Of a stretch of DNA of 64,000 nucleotides, positions 21,265 to 32,547 are shown piece by piece (the first letter of the stretch is position 1; the number at the start of each line of letters is the position of its first letter). The stretch comes from Micropterix aruncella. Taxonomy: Eukaryota > Arthropoda > Insecta > Lepidoptera > Micropterigidae. The notes beneath the pieces were generated by a model. That model was not told where the DNA came from and did not search any database. It worked only from the letters and a program-made list of their open reading frames with translations. Position numbers and translations under genes: made by a program. Location of the stretch: the NCBI GenBank assembly GCA_944548615.1, contig OX155954.1, forward strand, positions 1,531,335 to 1,595,334, read 5' to 3'.

Positions 21265-21370
21265 CAATAATAATAATAATAAAACTCGTTATTAGATTAA
21301 ACTAATCGGCTAGCTTATTGCGTTTAAGCAATATCTTACAGTTAACCTTAAAATAATGGGAAAACACGTT
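21265..21370 (-). repeat. LINE 3' tail with (TTA)n end
   Basis: CTTATTGCGTTTAAGCAATA then TCTTACAGTTAACC next to an (AAT)n run is shared with 43125-43200 and 59828-59920. At 59.8 kb the same tail follows a recognisable LINE protein end, so this is a short truncated copy. Confidence 0.6.
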
Positions 21371-21563
21371 TTGCGGTAAAAATAAGATAACTATTATTAA
21401 AATCACATAAAGGCAGTTCGTTTCAAATGTATCTAATATAAAAATCCAGCAGAAAATGAAACATAAATTAAAATTTTAAAAAGTAATTAATCAATAATGA
21501 TGTATGGGAGAGGAAAGGGAGGAGACGAGAGAAATTTATGAGCGCGTGTTAAAGTATATTTAA

Positions 21564-22150
21564 CCGTTTTAGTGCTAAGCAATTTTTGTGAATATATATG
21601 AAAATTGCTATACATTTTTTGATTATTTTAAAGGAAAAATAATGGTGTCAAATAAAACACTCTAATTCAGGTGTGGCATCGGGAGAAGTCACCCGTCTAG
21701 GTCTACGAGTCTCAAAAAAATTATTTGTTGCTTTAAAAAACACTTTTGTCGGGGGAATATTGGCAAAAGTTGGTGTTTCGTCTATTTCTGAAGATGATGA
21801 TGAAATAGAAGACTCACTTGCAATTCTCAATCTTTTTTTTTTTATGCATTATAATACTGCTATTATTACTGCTTGTATCCGTTGTTTCACCGTCCGTACA
21901 ATCATTAGAGACCGAATCATCGTCCGAAGTAATAGCAAGTGACATGGCTATTTTTGCTCAATAAAATATAAAAACTGAAAAAGTTGTTTTTAAATGTATA
22001 AATATGCACTCTCGTAACAAATTATGCGCGAGATTAGAATACGTCCACTACCACGAAGCACCAAAAACACTGATGTGCGCGGCAGTTTTGCACTGCTGCG
22101 CAATTTTCGATTCAAACTATCGCATCACTTTTGCGCCGCTTAGCACTCTA
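21564..22150 (-). mobile_element. Possible piggyBac-type fragment with an acidic N-terminal ORF
   Basis: A TTAA (21560-21563) is followed by CCGTTTTAGTGCTAAGC. About 580 bp later the reverse, GCTTAGCACTCTAATAG, appears, though without a clean TTAA. On the minus strand an ATG at 21943-21945 opens MSLAITSDDDSVSNDCTDGE and, after a frame break in an 11-base T run (21833-21843), continues through SSISSSSSEIDETPTFANIP to a stop at 21648. Acidic, serine-rich N termini are common in piggyBac-like transposases, but no catalytic part is present, so the assignment is tentative. Confidence 0.4.
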
Positions 22151-22972
22151 ATAGCTGGGGATTTAGTGCGATGTACCCTGCATTTTGTGATTAAAGGCTC
22201 ATACTTGGCACAATTGTTCCTTAGGCGGTCCTGAGTGGATTTAGACCGGGAGCCATCGACGGCCACCCCGCGGGTGGCGTGGGGAGGGGGTGGAAATTTG
22301 ATTCCGCCGCGCGTCACTTTGAGCGTTTTATCTTTCGGACTATAAGTACTTGGGCAAGTTAGATATCATTTTCGGGTAACTCAATGATAACAAATTCATT
22401 TCTGGAAGAAAAAAATACCTATCCATAGAAAATATATGAAATAATTGGTAAAATCCAAAAATCGTTGACATCTTTTTTTTACTTACACGAAGTTTACTTT
22501 TTAACCATAAGAGTTATCGGTATGAAAAAAATATATTCTGACAGCCACACTTACTTGAATTACAGACATATATTTTTTATTCGACTGATATTGTAAAATG
22601 TGAGTGAAAAAAAATATAATTCATCGCACGGCAGACCGGCGTATTACGTCCGTTACGTAGAGACGGGCATCGACCCAAGTTAGATAATTACTTATCGGAT
22701 TATTTAGTTTCTGCGATTGGCCAGTGAGTTAAAAAACAAGAAGTACAATCGTTATTATTATTATGATAACTATATTATTATTGTTTTTACTATTTAATAA
22801 AAATAATTCATCATTCACACACCGTACTAACTGATATTTGTGCACATACCTTAAATACTCTAAGTATTAATTTGTCTGCAATCCCTACCACTTCGTTGAA
22901 AAAATAATAGTAAGTATTATATACATATGATATAAGCACATACCTACCCATACTTACTTAATTGCTAGGAGA
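22150..22972. repeat. Left arm of the long inverted repeat
   Basis: Mirror image of 25338-26165. Indels and point changes are scattered, with long near-identical blocks around 22200-22330 and 22610-22660. It contains no coding sequence. Confidence 0.8.
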
Positions 22973-23661
22973 AACTATTAAAACACTGAAAATTGGCTAT
23001 TCTTTTGAATGCCTATTTTCAATTTTTTCATTTCATTTCAGGTGAAACAGGGGCAACAACCTCGCTTTTTGTGGCCCTATAAGTGAAAAATGTATGGGCT
23101 ATGACTTTACAAATTTTATACCAATTTAGATGATGAATTTGTACTTTTAGTTTTTAAATGTATGATTAACTTTAATCTTATTATTTAACACTTTACTGAC
23201 TATTTTGTATATTACCCCTAGGGTACTTTCAACAACTTTTAGTACGTTTTCGAACCTACTCGAATTATTGACTATTTCAATTATTAGGCTTCTATTTTGA
23301 TTATTTAATTTTTTACTGACTATTTTAGTTAGTATGATGATTGACTCTTAGTAGGTACCCATTAAGATTATTGACTCTTTTAATTAATAAGCCTTTATTT
23401 GGTTTTGTAATAAGATTTTACAATAAATAACTTTTAGTAGGTTCCAATGTTTCTAAGATACTATTTATCCAATCTAATAGCTAAATTATTAACAACCTAT
23501 GTATGTTAAGTAAAGATTAGAGTAGTAATTAGATTTACTACCTAATACAAATATTTTGCCACGTCCAAGAGCGGTTTTTAGCCACCAATTGGACACGACG
23601 TAAATGTTATGTATGTTATATACTTAATATATGCTATCTAAACAAACATTATAATTTTTAC

Positions 23662-25135
23662 CTAAGGCATTCGCAATATCATGACAGCAGAAGTACTTTC
23701 CAGTACCTTTGTGTTTTCCAGTACCTCTGTGCACCCACAGCTTCTCAAGCTGGGTAATTGTAGTAATTTGCCTTTCTGCTGCTGCTGGTCTGCGAAGCCA
23801 GTATCCATAGTCAATAGCATAATTTTTGTCAAGCCATGAGTGACAGTGTTAGATACATGCACCATCATGCGAGTGTCCACATCTTCGTGGTTACGTATCA
23901 CGTAACCACGAAGAAGCGTACGCTTTGTATCACGTGTGATATTGGTTAAAATATTTGGTCCACCCATGTTGCAAACTTCCTTGCCGTTGTCAGAGCAAAC
24001 AATCCTTCCTTAAGGAATTGTTTATCATCAAATTGGCCTAACCTTTAGGTAGTTTCGTCGTAGCAGTGACCCATGTTCTTTGAATGTTTCCTCTGTTAAT
24101 ATTTTTTTATGCTTTCATTGTTATACGTCCCAAACCATATCTACTTTTGAAACCCTGTTCTTTGCAGAGAAATGGTATACATACTGGTGTACCTATTCTC
24201 CAAAGTCTTCCTATATCCTGAACTCAGCATGTAGACTAATGCAAATCAATGTAGAGTGTTCGCTCGTGGGAACGGTTGCAGTGCCAAAAATACTAGTAAT
24301 CGATTTTAGTAGGTCTGACCTTGTTCCAGATCGCAATTTACCCATTGAAGAAAGTGCTGGAGGACTGGCTTGGTTTTCTTGTGCCAAGAATGATTCGAAA
24401 TCTTCTACTCTGTGCTCACAGGTTGCAATATAAAGTTTGCTGAATAGACTGCAGTCATTCTCAAGGCCTCTTATTTTTGCTTTCATTTTGCTCTCACTCT
24501 TTTTTTACGTATTTTAATAACTTGTATAATTATATTGTGTATATACTTGTTGTATAATGAGACATCATTAAGTTTGGTTGGATCCAGTAAACTTTTTTTA
24601 TAGTTTATGTGTAATCTTCCTTTACAAATGTTATGTATTTAGGAGCAATAGCTTTACAAGATCAAAAACTCTTTGCCGCTTTTTTCTATATTGAATACTG
24701 CATTTACAACTTCAATACATAGAAGTCTGGAGACTGTTTGACAAAAGGATTTCCTGGAGTATTTATTGTAGCTACCGGTGATTGCAGGTCTAGAATAAAG
24801 TTCTTCTTATTTGCGGCAGTGTCAGAAAGATGGCTGCCGTGTTCAGCTGTTCTCCGTAACAAAACATCCGGCTCAAAACTGTAAACGGTATACCAATTCA
24901 GGTCCAGCGAGAAGCCACTTAGTCAGGGTTTTCAGTCAAACCAATCAATTCTGTGATGTGTAAAATAATATTATGTTGCATAATGAAGAAGTAATCACAA
25001 ACTATTTAGCGTAAAGATGAATGTAAGTGTAAAAATAGGTCCTACCTATGTACATCTCCTTTTAATGTGGCACTCATTTGCTCATGTGCTTGGTCCAAAG
25101 CCATCCCCGTAAACTTGCGATCGCTTTTTCGACCC
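23662..25135 (-). pseudogene. Decayed ORF of an insect transposon protein (LDQAHEQ / NPF / ENDCSLFS / HEEADTR blocks)
   Basis: Four blocks appear in order on the minus strand. FTGMALDQAHEQMSATLKG lies near 25135-25075 and TPGNPFVKQSPDFYVLK near 24760-24720. KAKIRGLENDCSLFSKLYIA then PPALSSMGKLRSGTRSDLL occupy 24480-24290. NHEDVDTRMMVHVSNTV lies near 23890-23840 and resembles the 'HEEADTRM' block. I recall these blocks, in this order, from large uncharacterised proteins repeated in insect genomes, but cannot name the superfamily. Stops and frame changes separate the blocks, so the copy is dead. Confidence 0.6.
23882..23914. repeat. Perfect 15-bp hairpin with 3-base loop
   Basis: TCTTCGTGGTTACGT, loop ATC, then the exact reverse complement. 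It overlaps the NHEDVD-coding part of the dead ORF, so it looks like a local inverted duplication rather than a regulatory site. Confidence 0.9.
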
Positions 25136-25337
25136 AACTATTACACATTTTCAAAGTGCTTTAATAATTCTCCGTGCGGCAGACAAATTTTTTCACTGTT
25201 TACTACTAAACTGAGTGGATGGACCAAAAGGTCACCAAAGGAGCGGGCACTGTTTGCTCAAAAGAGCGAGTAGTGCCCGCGCCGCTCTGCAGCTTGACGA
25301 ACTTATCAACGCATTGGTATGGTAAAATGCCCTCCCT

Positions 25338-26165
25338 TATGTAATTAAGTAGGTATGGGTAGGTATGTACTTGTATATACTACTTGCTATTATTTTTTCG
25401 ACGAAATAGTAGGGATTACAGAAAAAATAATACTTACGTAAGTATTTAAGGTATGTTAAGCACAAGTAATTAGGTACGGTGTGTGAATGATGAATTATTT
25501 TTATTAAATAGAAAAAACAATAATAATATAATTATCATACTAATTATTACCATTGTACTTGTTATTTTCAACTCACTAACCTATCGCAGAAACTAAATAA
25601 TCCTATAAGTACTTATCTAACTTCGCTCGATGCCCGTATCTACTTAGCAGGCGTAATACACCGGTCTGCCGTGCGATGAATTATATTTTTTTCACTCACT
25701 TTTTACCATGGCAGTCCAATAAAATATATATTGGTGTAATTAAGATAAGTGTGGCTTTCGGAATATATTTTTTGAATACCGCTACCTCTTATGGTTAAAA
25801 AGTAAACTTTAAATATGTAAAAAAAATATGTGAATGATTTTTGGATGTTACCAATTATTTCATATTTTTTCTATGGACCGGTATTTTTTTTCTTCCATAA
25901 ATGAATTCCTTATCATTGAGTTACCCAGAAATGATATCCCACTTGCCCTAGTACCTATAGTCCGAGAGATATAGGGCTCAAAGTGACGCGCGGCGGAATC
26001 AAACTTCCACCCCCTCCCCCCGCCACCCGCAGGGTGGCCCCCAATGGCTCCCGGTCTAAATCCACTCAGGACCACCTAAGAAACAATTGTGCCAAGTATG
26101 AGCCTTTAATCACAAAATGCAGGGTTCCCATACAAACTGTTGCACTAAATCCCCAGCTATAACCG
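25338..26165. repeat. Right arm of the long inverted repeat
   Basis: Mirror image of the left arm at 22150-22972. It is followed by a piggyBac-like terminus and TTAA at 26184. Confidence 0.8.
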
Positions 26166-26205
26166 TGTCTAGTGCTCTAAAGGTTAAAGAAGAGGAAGGA
26201 TCGCC

Positions 26206-26580
26206 ACGAAACGAACTTTCAAACTACATGTGAGTCGTTGCAATTGATTTTCCTGTTCCGTTGCAATTGGTTTTTAGACGACCAATACGTGCTATGCGTT
26301 TCTTCTGCAGTAACAATATTCTGATCTTGCCACAGGTAATTCCGCTATAACTTTTTGCTTACAAAAGCTAGAGTATGTTTAAATAGTGTGGAATAATCGC
26401 TCGAAACGGGCTTTCAAACTACATACGTCTCGTTGCAATTGATTTTACTGCTTTGTTGCAATTGGTTCTTCCTCTTTTGTTGTAATTGCTTTTAGACGGC
26501 CAACTCGTACTATGCGTTTGTACTGCAATGAAAATTTTCTGATTATGCCCCAGCTAATTTCGCTATGACGCCTTAGTGTT
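26206..26580 (+). repeat. Diverged tandem duplication, two ~190-bp units
   Basis: Both units contain CTTTCAAACTACAT, CGTTGCAATTGATTTT, TTTTAGACG.CCAA.., GCTATGCGTTT-type words and a CAGGTAATTCCGCTATAA / CAGCTAATTTCGCTATGA end, in the same order. Confidence 0.65.
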
Positions 26581-26812
26581 TTTTGAGCCTGCGTTTGAAG
26601 CAGTACAAACTCGGTGCTGTCCTTACCTATGTGGGTAAAGCATTCCAGAGGCGAGCTCCACCTATGAAGAAGGAGTGCGGGTAGAAATCACTGCTATTAG
26701 AAATCACGTATACTAGGGCTGCAGTTTTTACGGCAATATGGCAAGATATATGGTTTGGTAATATATTCACTCGGTAAATCCTTTTTATCATCTTTTTAAT
26801 GTCAAACAACTA
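26560..26812 (-). pseudogene. LINE ORF2 C-terminal tail
   Basis: The minus strand reads SFFIGGARLWNALPT, a stop, then VRTAPSLYCFKRRLKKH. 'LWN.LP..VR.A.SL..FK.RLK.H' is the usual end of LINE proteins (CR1/Jockey-like). Upstream sequence on the same strand is less conserved. A dead fragment. Confidence 0.68.
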
Positions 26813-26819
26813 TTTCAAA

Positions 26820-28300
26820 TATATATTATGTAATTTCTTACATTTACTTTATCTTACAAATAACTAATATTTTTAACGCCTTAGTAAGAAACGTAGTTTT
26901 TAACGCCATTTACGCAAGAAAGGCACAGATGAGTCATATTTGATTAGCATTCTTACTAATGATTCTGCTAGAAAATTATTTATGGATAGCTAGCCAAAGC
27001 AAAGGTATAATGTAAACGTTTACTTTGATTGTCCATATGTTAAGGATTACTAATAACTATTATTGTATACATTTAAAAAAAAAAAAAAGTGTTTTTTTCT
27101 TCTTTTCTTGTTTTTTTGTATAGGTTCATACACATATTTATAATAATTTAGATGTCTGTCTTAGAACAGGCTATAGCCTAGTTAGGTGACACTAAAATAA
27201 TATCACTAGCAACAGTTTTTGGCATATCATGCTATCAGTTTTTTGGTGCTGGATTTTTGTCTATGACATTTTAATGAAAATATTGTCCATTTTCCTGGAT
27301 TATTGTGAATTACAAATTAAATTAAAATTAAATTCAACAAATGTTTATACAACAATATGTTTTATATAGAGAGAAATGCATGATAAAGACATTCGACGAA
27401 ATTGGATAAAAATTGTTAAAAAGGCTTTTCGTGTGAGGATCTAATCTAATCTTCTAACTATAATAAAATAAATATAATATAATATCTTCTAAATATAATA
27501 AATCTAATAACTAATCGCTATATAACATGAAAAATATAATATATAAAATGAAAAATCATTAGTTAATCAAAGGTCTAATGGACGCTCTAAACAAATTTCG
27601 AAGCCTTCGAAGTTTCCTTTTGAAGTTTACTAGTTTACTTAACGAAGTTATAAAAACCTTTCGAAGTTTACTAGTTTTGAATAAAGTTATTTTTACTTGA
27701 AATTGTGCAGAATTTTACAGAGAAACGAATGAATTTTAATAAATTTCCAATCCTTTTTAGAAGGTTCATCAACAGATTAAGTTAGGAGTGGACACCGGAA
27801 TATGTCATTGTTATTTTAAAATCAGGAACTGAAAAACAGTATAGTCATTTTGGATTATTTTTATTGGTATGTCTTATCGTATTTCTAATAACATGTAGAA
27901 TTATATTAAATAAATCTTTAAGCATGAAATTTAAGACTTTTATCTAACTTCTTGTAACATTTGTAGTCAAAATATTTGCAATTGTACCCTTTGCTTTGAT
28001 TATGAAAGGTGGTACCAATACCCCCCCCCCCCCCCCCATTCCCCCATACATAAACATTAAAAACGGCATATACAATTTCGGTATCCATATCCGCGGATCC
28101 AACTTTTGTATGGTCACAGCACTGTTCGCTACAAATAATTGCCCCTAACCGCCCCCTCTCCCTTCCGCTTGATCGAACTGCGCCCACGGAGCGGTCATTC
28201 TCGCTTTGCAGAAATGTCAAACCGGACCCCCGTCGTTTGGTCGACATTTAAAAAATGTTTTCGGAATTTCGCGGTCGCGATCGCGAGAAGAAACGCTGGG
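26820..28300. other. AT-rich spacer with a poly-C tract
   Basis: No gene was seen. A run of 17 C residues occupies 28021-28037. GATCTAATCTAATCTTCTAA and related low-complexity text occur around 27440-27560. Confidence 0.45.
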
Positions 28301-28419
28301 CCAAACCGATGGTCAAAAATAAAGTACTAGAGGAGTCAAGTTGTACATGCTCGTATATGTAGTAGTAAAAGGAGCGGAAGGCTTGTCTCCAGCCCTTGTT
28401 ACGCTTGTCACAGGGAACC

Positions 28420-28801
28420 CTTATTTATCCTACAGAAAAGAGCATTACGGATTATCGCCAACGCTAAACATATAAAAACATGTAGACCTATTTTTAAAAG
28501 ATTGAAAATCATGACTCCCACATCACTTTACTTATATAGGCTATTATTAGATTTTTACACCGAAAAGGAAAGTCACGTAAAATTTAAAGATATACATAAC
28601 AAAAACACCAGATACAAGAATAATTTCATTTTACCATGCGTGGTTTTAAACGCTGCTAGGCAAAGTACTCAATTCTCAGGGTCTTATTATTTTAACCGCC
28701 TACCATGTAACATAAAAGACAATAGCAATCTCAGAACGTTCCAAAAACTTTTAAAGGATTTTTTACAACAAATACGTTTTGCTCTATTGAGGAATTTATA
28801 A
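28420..28801 (+). pseudogene. LINE ORF2 C-terminal fragment
   Basis: One open frame reads LQKRALRIIANAKHIKTCRP, then IFKRLKIMTPTSLYLYRLLL, ending RLPCNIKDNSNLRTFQKLLK before a natural stop. 'LQKRALRII', '.F....I....LY.Y..LL' and 'FK..LK.FL' form the standard C-terminal region of Jockey/CR1-like LINE proteins. The frame is intact for ~125 codons, but the RT core is missing. Confidence 0.78.
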
Positions 28802-29299
28802 ATTTTACGAAATGACTTTTTTTACAGCCCCTTTATTTTAATGTAATGCGTATACTGATTATTTCATTTGTTGATTGTTTTAGCTTGAATTAATTATTTT
28901 ATTGTTTGTTTTAGTTATATGGTATCTTATATTTAAATATTATTACAATGTATTTAGATTCTTCCTGGACAAAACATTATAAAAATTAGTTTGATTGATT
29001 ATCTGATTATTGATGATTATTGCTTTTGTTTGATCATTTCTGATATTGATTATTTTAATTGTTGATGGTTTTAGTTGTTGCTTGTTGATTGCGCCTTATA
29101 TAGCTTCTACTTTATGAAGTTTCTTCTAAAACGAAATGTTGTATGCTCTCTGGGCAGTTTGTTACTTAAACATTGTATATTTTTTTAATAATTCACACAA
29201 TAAAGAACTTGAACTTGATGTCACCTGGATCTATAAGATATTTTGTAAATATTTTGTAATACTCGTATATAGTAGAATAGTAAACATTTATGATTTCAT

Positions 29300-30180
29300 A
29301 AGTGATTGTTTGGCATGGGCTACGGTGTTCTCCAAGGAAATACACTGGAACCTTTGCTTTTTCTCGTGTATATCAATAAATTTTGTCAACTGGAAATAAC
29401 TGGTTCTGTTCTGTCATTCGCTGACGATACGGTGTTACATTTCCAAGGAGACACATTGGGGATAGTATTTGGCCAGGCAGAGACTGGGTTAATAAAAGCA
29501 GCCCATCGATGGTTAGACATAAACCTACTAGCACTTGATAAAGAAAATACGATGTATGTTACCTTTAGTATCGACAAGAGACAGTAGTCATCAACTAAAC
29601 AACATCATTACAACTACTGCGACTGCCTCCCACTGGAATTAACATGTCTAATAACATACCTGGTAATGACGTCGACATCATAGCGACGAGAATGGGGAAA
29701 CTTATGTATGTCTTCAAAAACACAAGAAACGTCTTTGACATACATACATTTATTGAGGACAAATTACTTATTGCTGACACGGGCAACTATGCTGGGGTGG
29801 TATGGCCAAACCGGATCTGGATCATCTGAAAAAAGTCCAAAAGGCCTTGATTATGGTTATAGCCAGGAAGCCATACCGCTACTCCTTTGATCAGCTTTAC
29901 ATGGACTTAATGGTATTGGATGCAAGTATACCTACGACAGGTCTTAATATGCTACAGTAAGGAACTCCAACGGACCAACGGCAAGCCGACCAGTATCGCT
30001 CATACACACGATACAACCGAGAATGAGGACGACTTTTGAACAAAGACATTGCATTTACCTCTCGACAAACACAACGCATTTACTCGTAATACACAACTAG
30101 GCCAGGCTACAAGACTGCATTACAAAAGACTGGTAACACACTGCTTGATAAACTCAACCATACAGGACTGAGAGGTTTTA
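29300..30180 (+). pseudogene. LINE reverse transcriptase fragment (FADD box) with downstream tail
   Basis: The frame at 29306-29587 encodes GVLQGNTLEPLLFLVYINKF and SVLSFADDTVLHFQGDTLGI. These are RT motifs 4 and 5, with the catalytic FADD aspartates intact. Farther on, interrupted frames read KKVQKALIMVIARKPYRYSF, the 'Q.A.L..I..KPYRY' region that follows RT in related LINEs. Stops and frame changes are scattered. Plus strand. Confidence 0.82.
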
Positions 30181-30252
30181 GTAACCAGCGTTGTTAAATA
30201 GGTCCATAAATATTTTGTTTATTATTATTACCTCTATAGCTTTATAACTGTA

Positions 30253-31025
30253 CTAGCTGTTGCCAGCGGCTTCGCTTCGCGTAAAGTTTCGCATCCTTTG
30301 TTAATTTAAGTAAGGTGGCATTAATTTGCCTTTTAGAAGTTACCTTTAGATATATAGTGCAAGACCCCCCCCGCCCCTCAGGTGCACGCTACCTATCTCG
30401 TAGACACGCGTCTTGTTCCTCACCATCCACGCCGCCTTCCCGCTGAACGCTGACCTTGATGGGCCAGCAGCCACTGCCGTCGCTAGGTATTTCGAGGTGC
30501 TTGCACGCGTTACTATTTCATGATATCTATTTATCTATATCACCTCAAAACTTACAGTAAATGGCTATTTTTATCTAACAGCCGTGATCATGAATTAGGT
30601 AATTTATTTTGTTATTGATTACTATTTTATTGCTAATGTCTTTAAAAAACACTGCCTACTTATTTTTCTTATTTTTTGATATATAAAAGCAATTATTGAA
30701 GCTTAAATATTAAAGTTGGATATATGCTGTCGCTGATTTTTTTAAGGATCTCCTTGAAGGCGATCACATATAAAACCGTTTCGTCAGCGCACGCCTATAA
30801 AGCAACTCACCAGCTCATTTTTCTACGACTTGATTTACATATATTGCGATTTCATATTGAAACCCAATATGTATCGCAATAAAATATAACCTATAGCACT
30901 CGTCGATAATAGAGCTTTCTATTAGTGAAAGATTTGTTCATATCGGATAAGTACATTCGGAGATTACCCCCGACATATAAACTTACAAACCTACAAACAT
31001 TACTTCTTTATAATATTAGTATAGA
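30253..31025 (-). mobile_element. Helitron-like non-autonomous element (773 bp)
   Basis: Read on the minus strand it begins TCTATACTAATATTATAAAG and ends GGCAACAGCTAG, inserted between A and T. A TC start, CTAG end and A|T target without duplication are the Helitron signature. ACTAATATTATAA...CAGCTAGT ends are widespread in Lepidoptera. A second copy is at 54001-54714. There is no ORF. Confidence 0.7.
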
Positions 31026-31661
31026 TTAATATATCACCCATATATTATATTCTACATATTTTTATTTTTGATAACTGATGTTTTTGCAAAATAGTGTAAA
31101 CTTAATATTTATCCCGTATATTTTTATATAATTTCCCCATATTACAGCAACTTTCTATATGGACCCAACAGATGAACGCCGCACAGAATATCACCTCAAT
31201 ATAGGCTCTGCCTAGTAACGTGATAAAATCCCGTCGAAGCCGGACTCGTTAGTATATTTCCATGACTAAATCTGTTATTGTCATATACCTACGAGTAACC
31301 AAATAGAGGTAAATTAATTTTCTAGAAAAGGGATAAATAAATAAGTGAAATATGTTTAGTTAGGGATCTCAAAGGTTCTCCGCAATGGAAAACAATCATC
31401 TCACTGTCTATTCGACTTGCGCGCGGAATTTTCGACGTGACGCGGGTCACTCACCGTCCGCAGTCATGAAATAATAACCGCGTCTCGAGCAATATATTTC
31501 TATCTCGATTTCAGAGAAATGGAGCGCTCTCGGAGAGTCGGCATAATAATGATTACGATAATGGCGTCCACTTCCCGCGCCGACCTGTCTTTCCCGCGTT
31601 TTTCATCCGTGACGGAGCCACGTCGTAGACACAGGGTTCGCCTTACTTACACACTGGCAAA

Positions 31662-31920
31662 GCGGTAATGATGGGGTTAAAAGACTAAGTGTGGGATTCG
31701 GCTCGAGCACGCGAGGCCATCGCTATTAACATCGGATTTACTCATTTCGGTCTCTGTTGCGCAAAAAAGTTATTTTCTCAGAAATATCGATGATAGCCCT
31801 GCAGGCATCGTTGATAGTGCCAAAACCCGGTGGTTAAAAAATCGTTCAATAATCATCAACTGATAATCACGAAACCCGATCCCTCGCATAGACAGCATAC
31901 CTACACGAGAAATAGTCATA
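31662..31920 (+). repeat. 260-bp block, copy 1 of a direct duplication
   Basis: GCGGTAATGAT, AAAAGACTAAGTGTGGGATT, GGCTCGAGCACGCGAG and CCGATCCCTCGCATAG appear in the same order at 32548-32814. The two copies flank the CR1-like LINE end. Identity is high, with small indels. Confidence 0.8.
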
Positions 31921-31941
31921 GACATATGAAATAGTCATAGG

Positions 31942-32345
31942 CAGAACGACTCCGCAGATTGCAACTGCCTACACTCAACGATCGTCGGATTAGGGGTGAT
32001 CCCATTGACACATATCAGATCCTCAACCGATGTTACAATTGCCCCGAATTGTCTTCTATCTTCAAGATAAACTACAAGCATCATTTGCGAGGACACAACT
32101 TAAAGCTGGAGAAAACACGATTCCACGTGAATCCCAGGAAACATTTCCTGACCAACCGGATTGTGGACCAGTGGAACAGTTTACCTGCTGAAGTGGTTGA
32201 AGCGAGTAGTGTAACATATTCAAAAATATATTCGACGCACATCTTAAACAGAAATTGTAATTGTACTCAGTTGTATATTTAAACATACCAACAATTATGC
32301 TACCTGTTTGTAAAAGTAATACATAATAATAATAATATTATGGTA
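31942..32345 (+). pseudogene. CR1/L2-like LINE end with (TAA)n tail
   Basis: An open frame encodes ERLRRLQLPTLNDRRIRGDP, IDTYQILNRCYNCPELSSIF, then RKHFLTNRIVDQWNSLPAEV and a natural stop at about 32282. 'R..GD.I.TY.IL' and 'F..R.V..WN.LP..VV.A' are the usual end of CR1-like ORF2. A short 3' UTR runs to an (ATA)n tail at 32325-32342. The 5' part is truncated, and the surviving frame is intact. Confidence 0.85.
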
Positions 32346-32470
32346 TTAATTCCATAAACTATGGAGTATGTTATTTTAGATACGTATGAATTATTCATAA
32401 CATTCACATCAATATCCATATAAGAAATCTAAGAATATCGCGGTTGTTTGATATTATAAATAGGATAGAA

Positions 32471-32543
32471 ACGAATTTACCGCGTGAAGTTTGTAGCACC
32501 CGACGTTTCGGCGATGTTGCAACCGCCGTTGTACGGGGTAGAC
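32471..32543 (+). repeat. Single arm related to the fold-back at 58226
   Basis: ACGAATTTACCGCGTGAAGT and CACCCGACGTTTCGGCGA match the left arm at 58226-58273 nearly exactly, and CCGCCGTTGT(A/C)C continues into its centre. The mirror arm is absent here. Confidence 0.75.
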
Positions 32544-32547
32544 TGTC

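Larger units (their letters stand above)
22150..26183 (-). mobile_element. Long-inverted-repeat element (~4 kb) with decayed transposon ORF
   Basis: Left arm ~22150-22972 and right arm ~25338-26165 are inverted copies over about 830 bases. Shared landmarks are CCTGAGTGGATTTAGACCGG, GCGCGTCACTTTGAG, GTAAACTT, TTCATCGCACGGCAGACCGG and CATACCTACCCATAC, in mirror order. The right arm runs outward into CTAGTGCTCTAAAGG and TTAA (26184-26187), and the left arm into AGTGCTAAGCGGC without TTAA. The interior (about 2.4 kb) holds pieces of one ORF family on the minus strand. I infer a single transposon with very long terminal inverted repeats; the superfamily is not established. Confidence 0.75.

Noticed and set aside
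31518..31670. Fifty-codon ORF starting MERSRRVGIIMITIMAS with an upstream AG
   Set aside because: It ends inside the duplicated 260-bp block and has no known family; the splice acceptor resemblance is weak.
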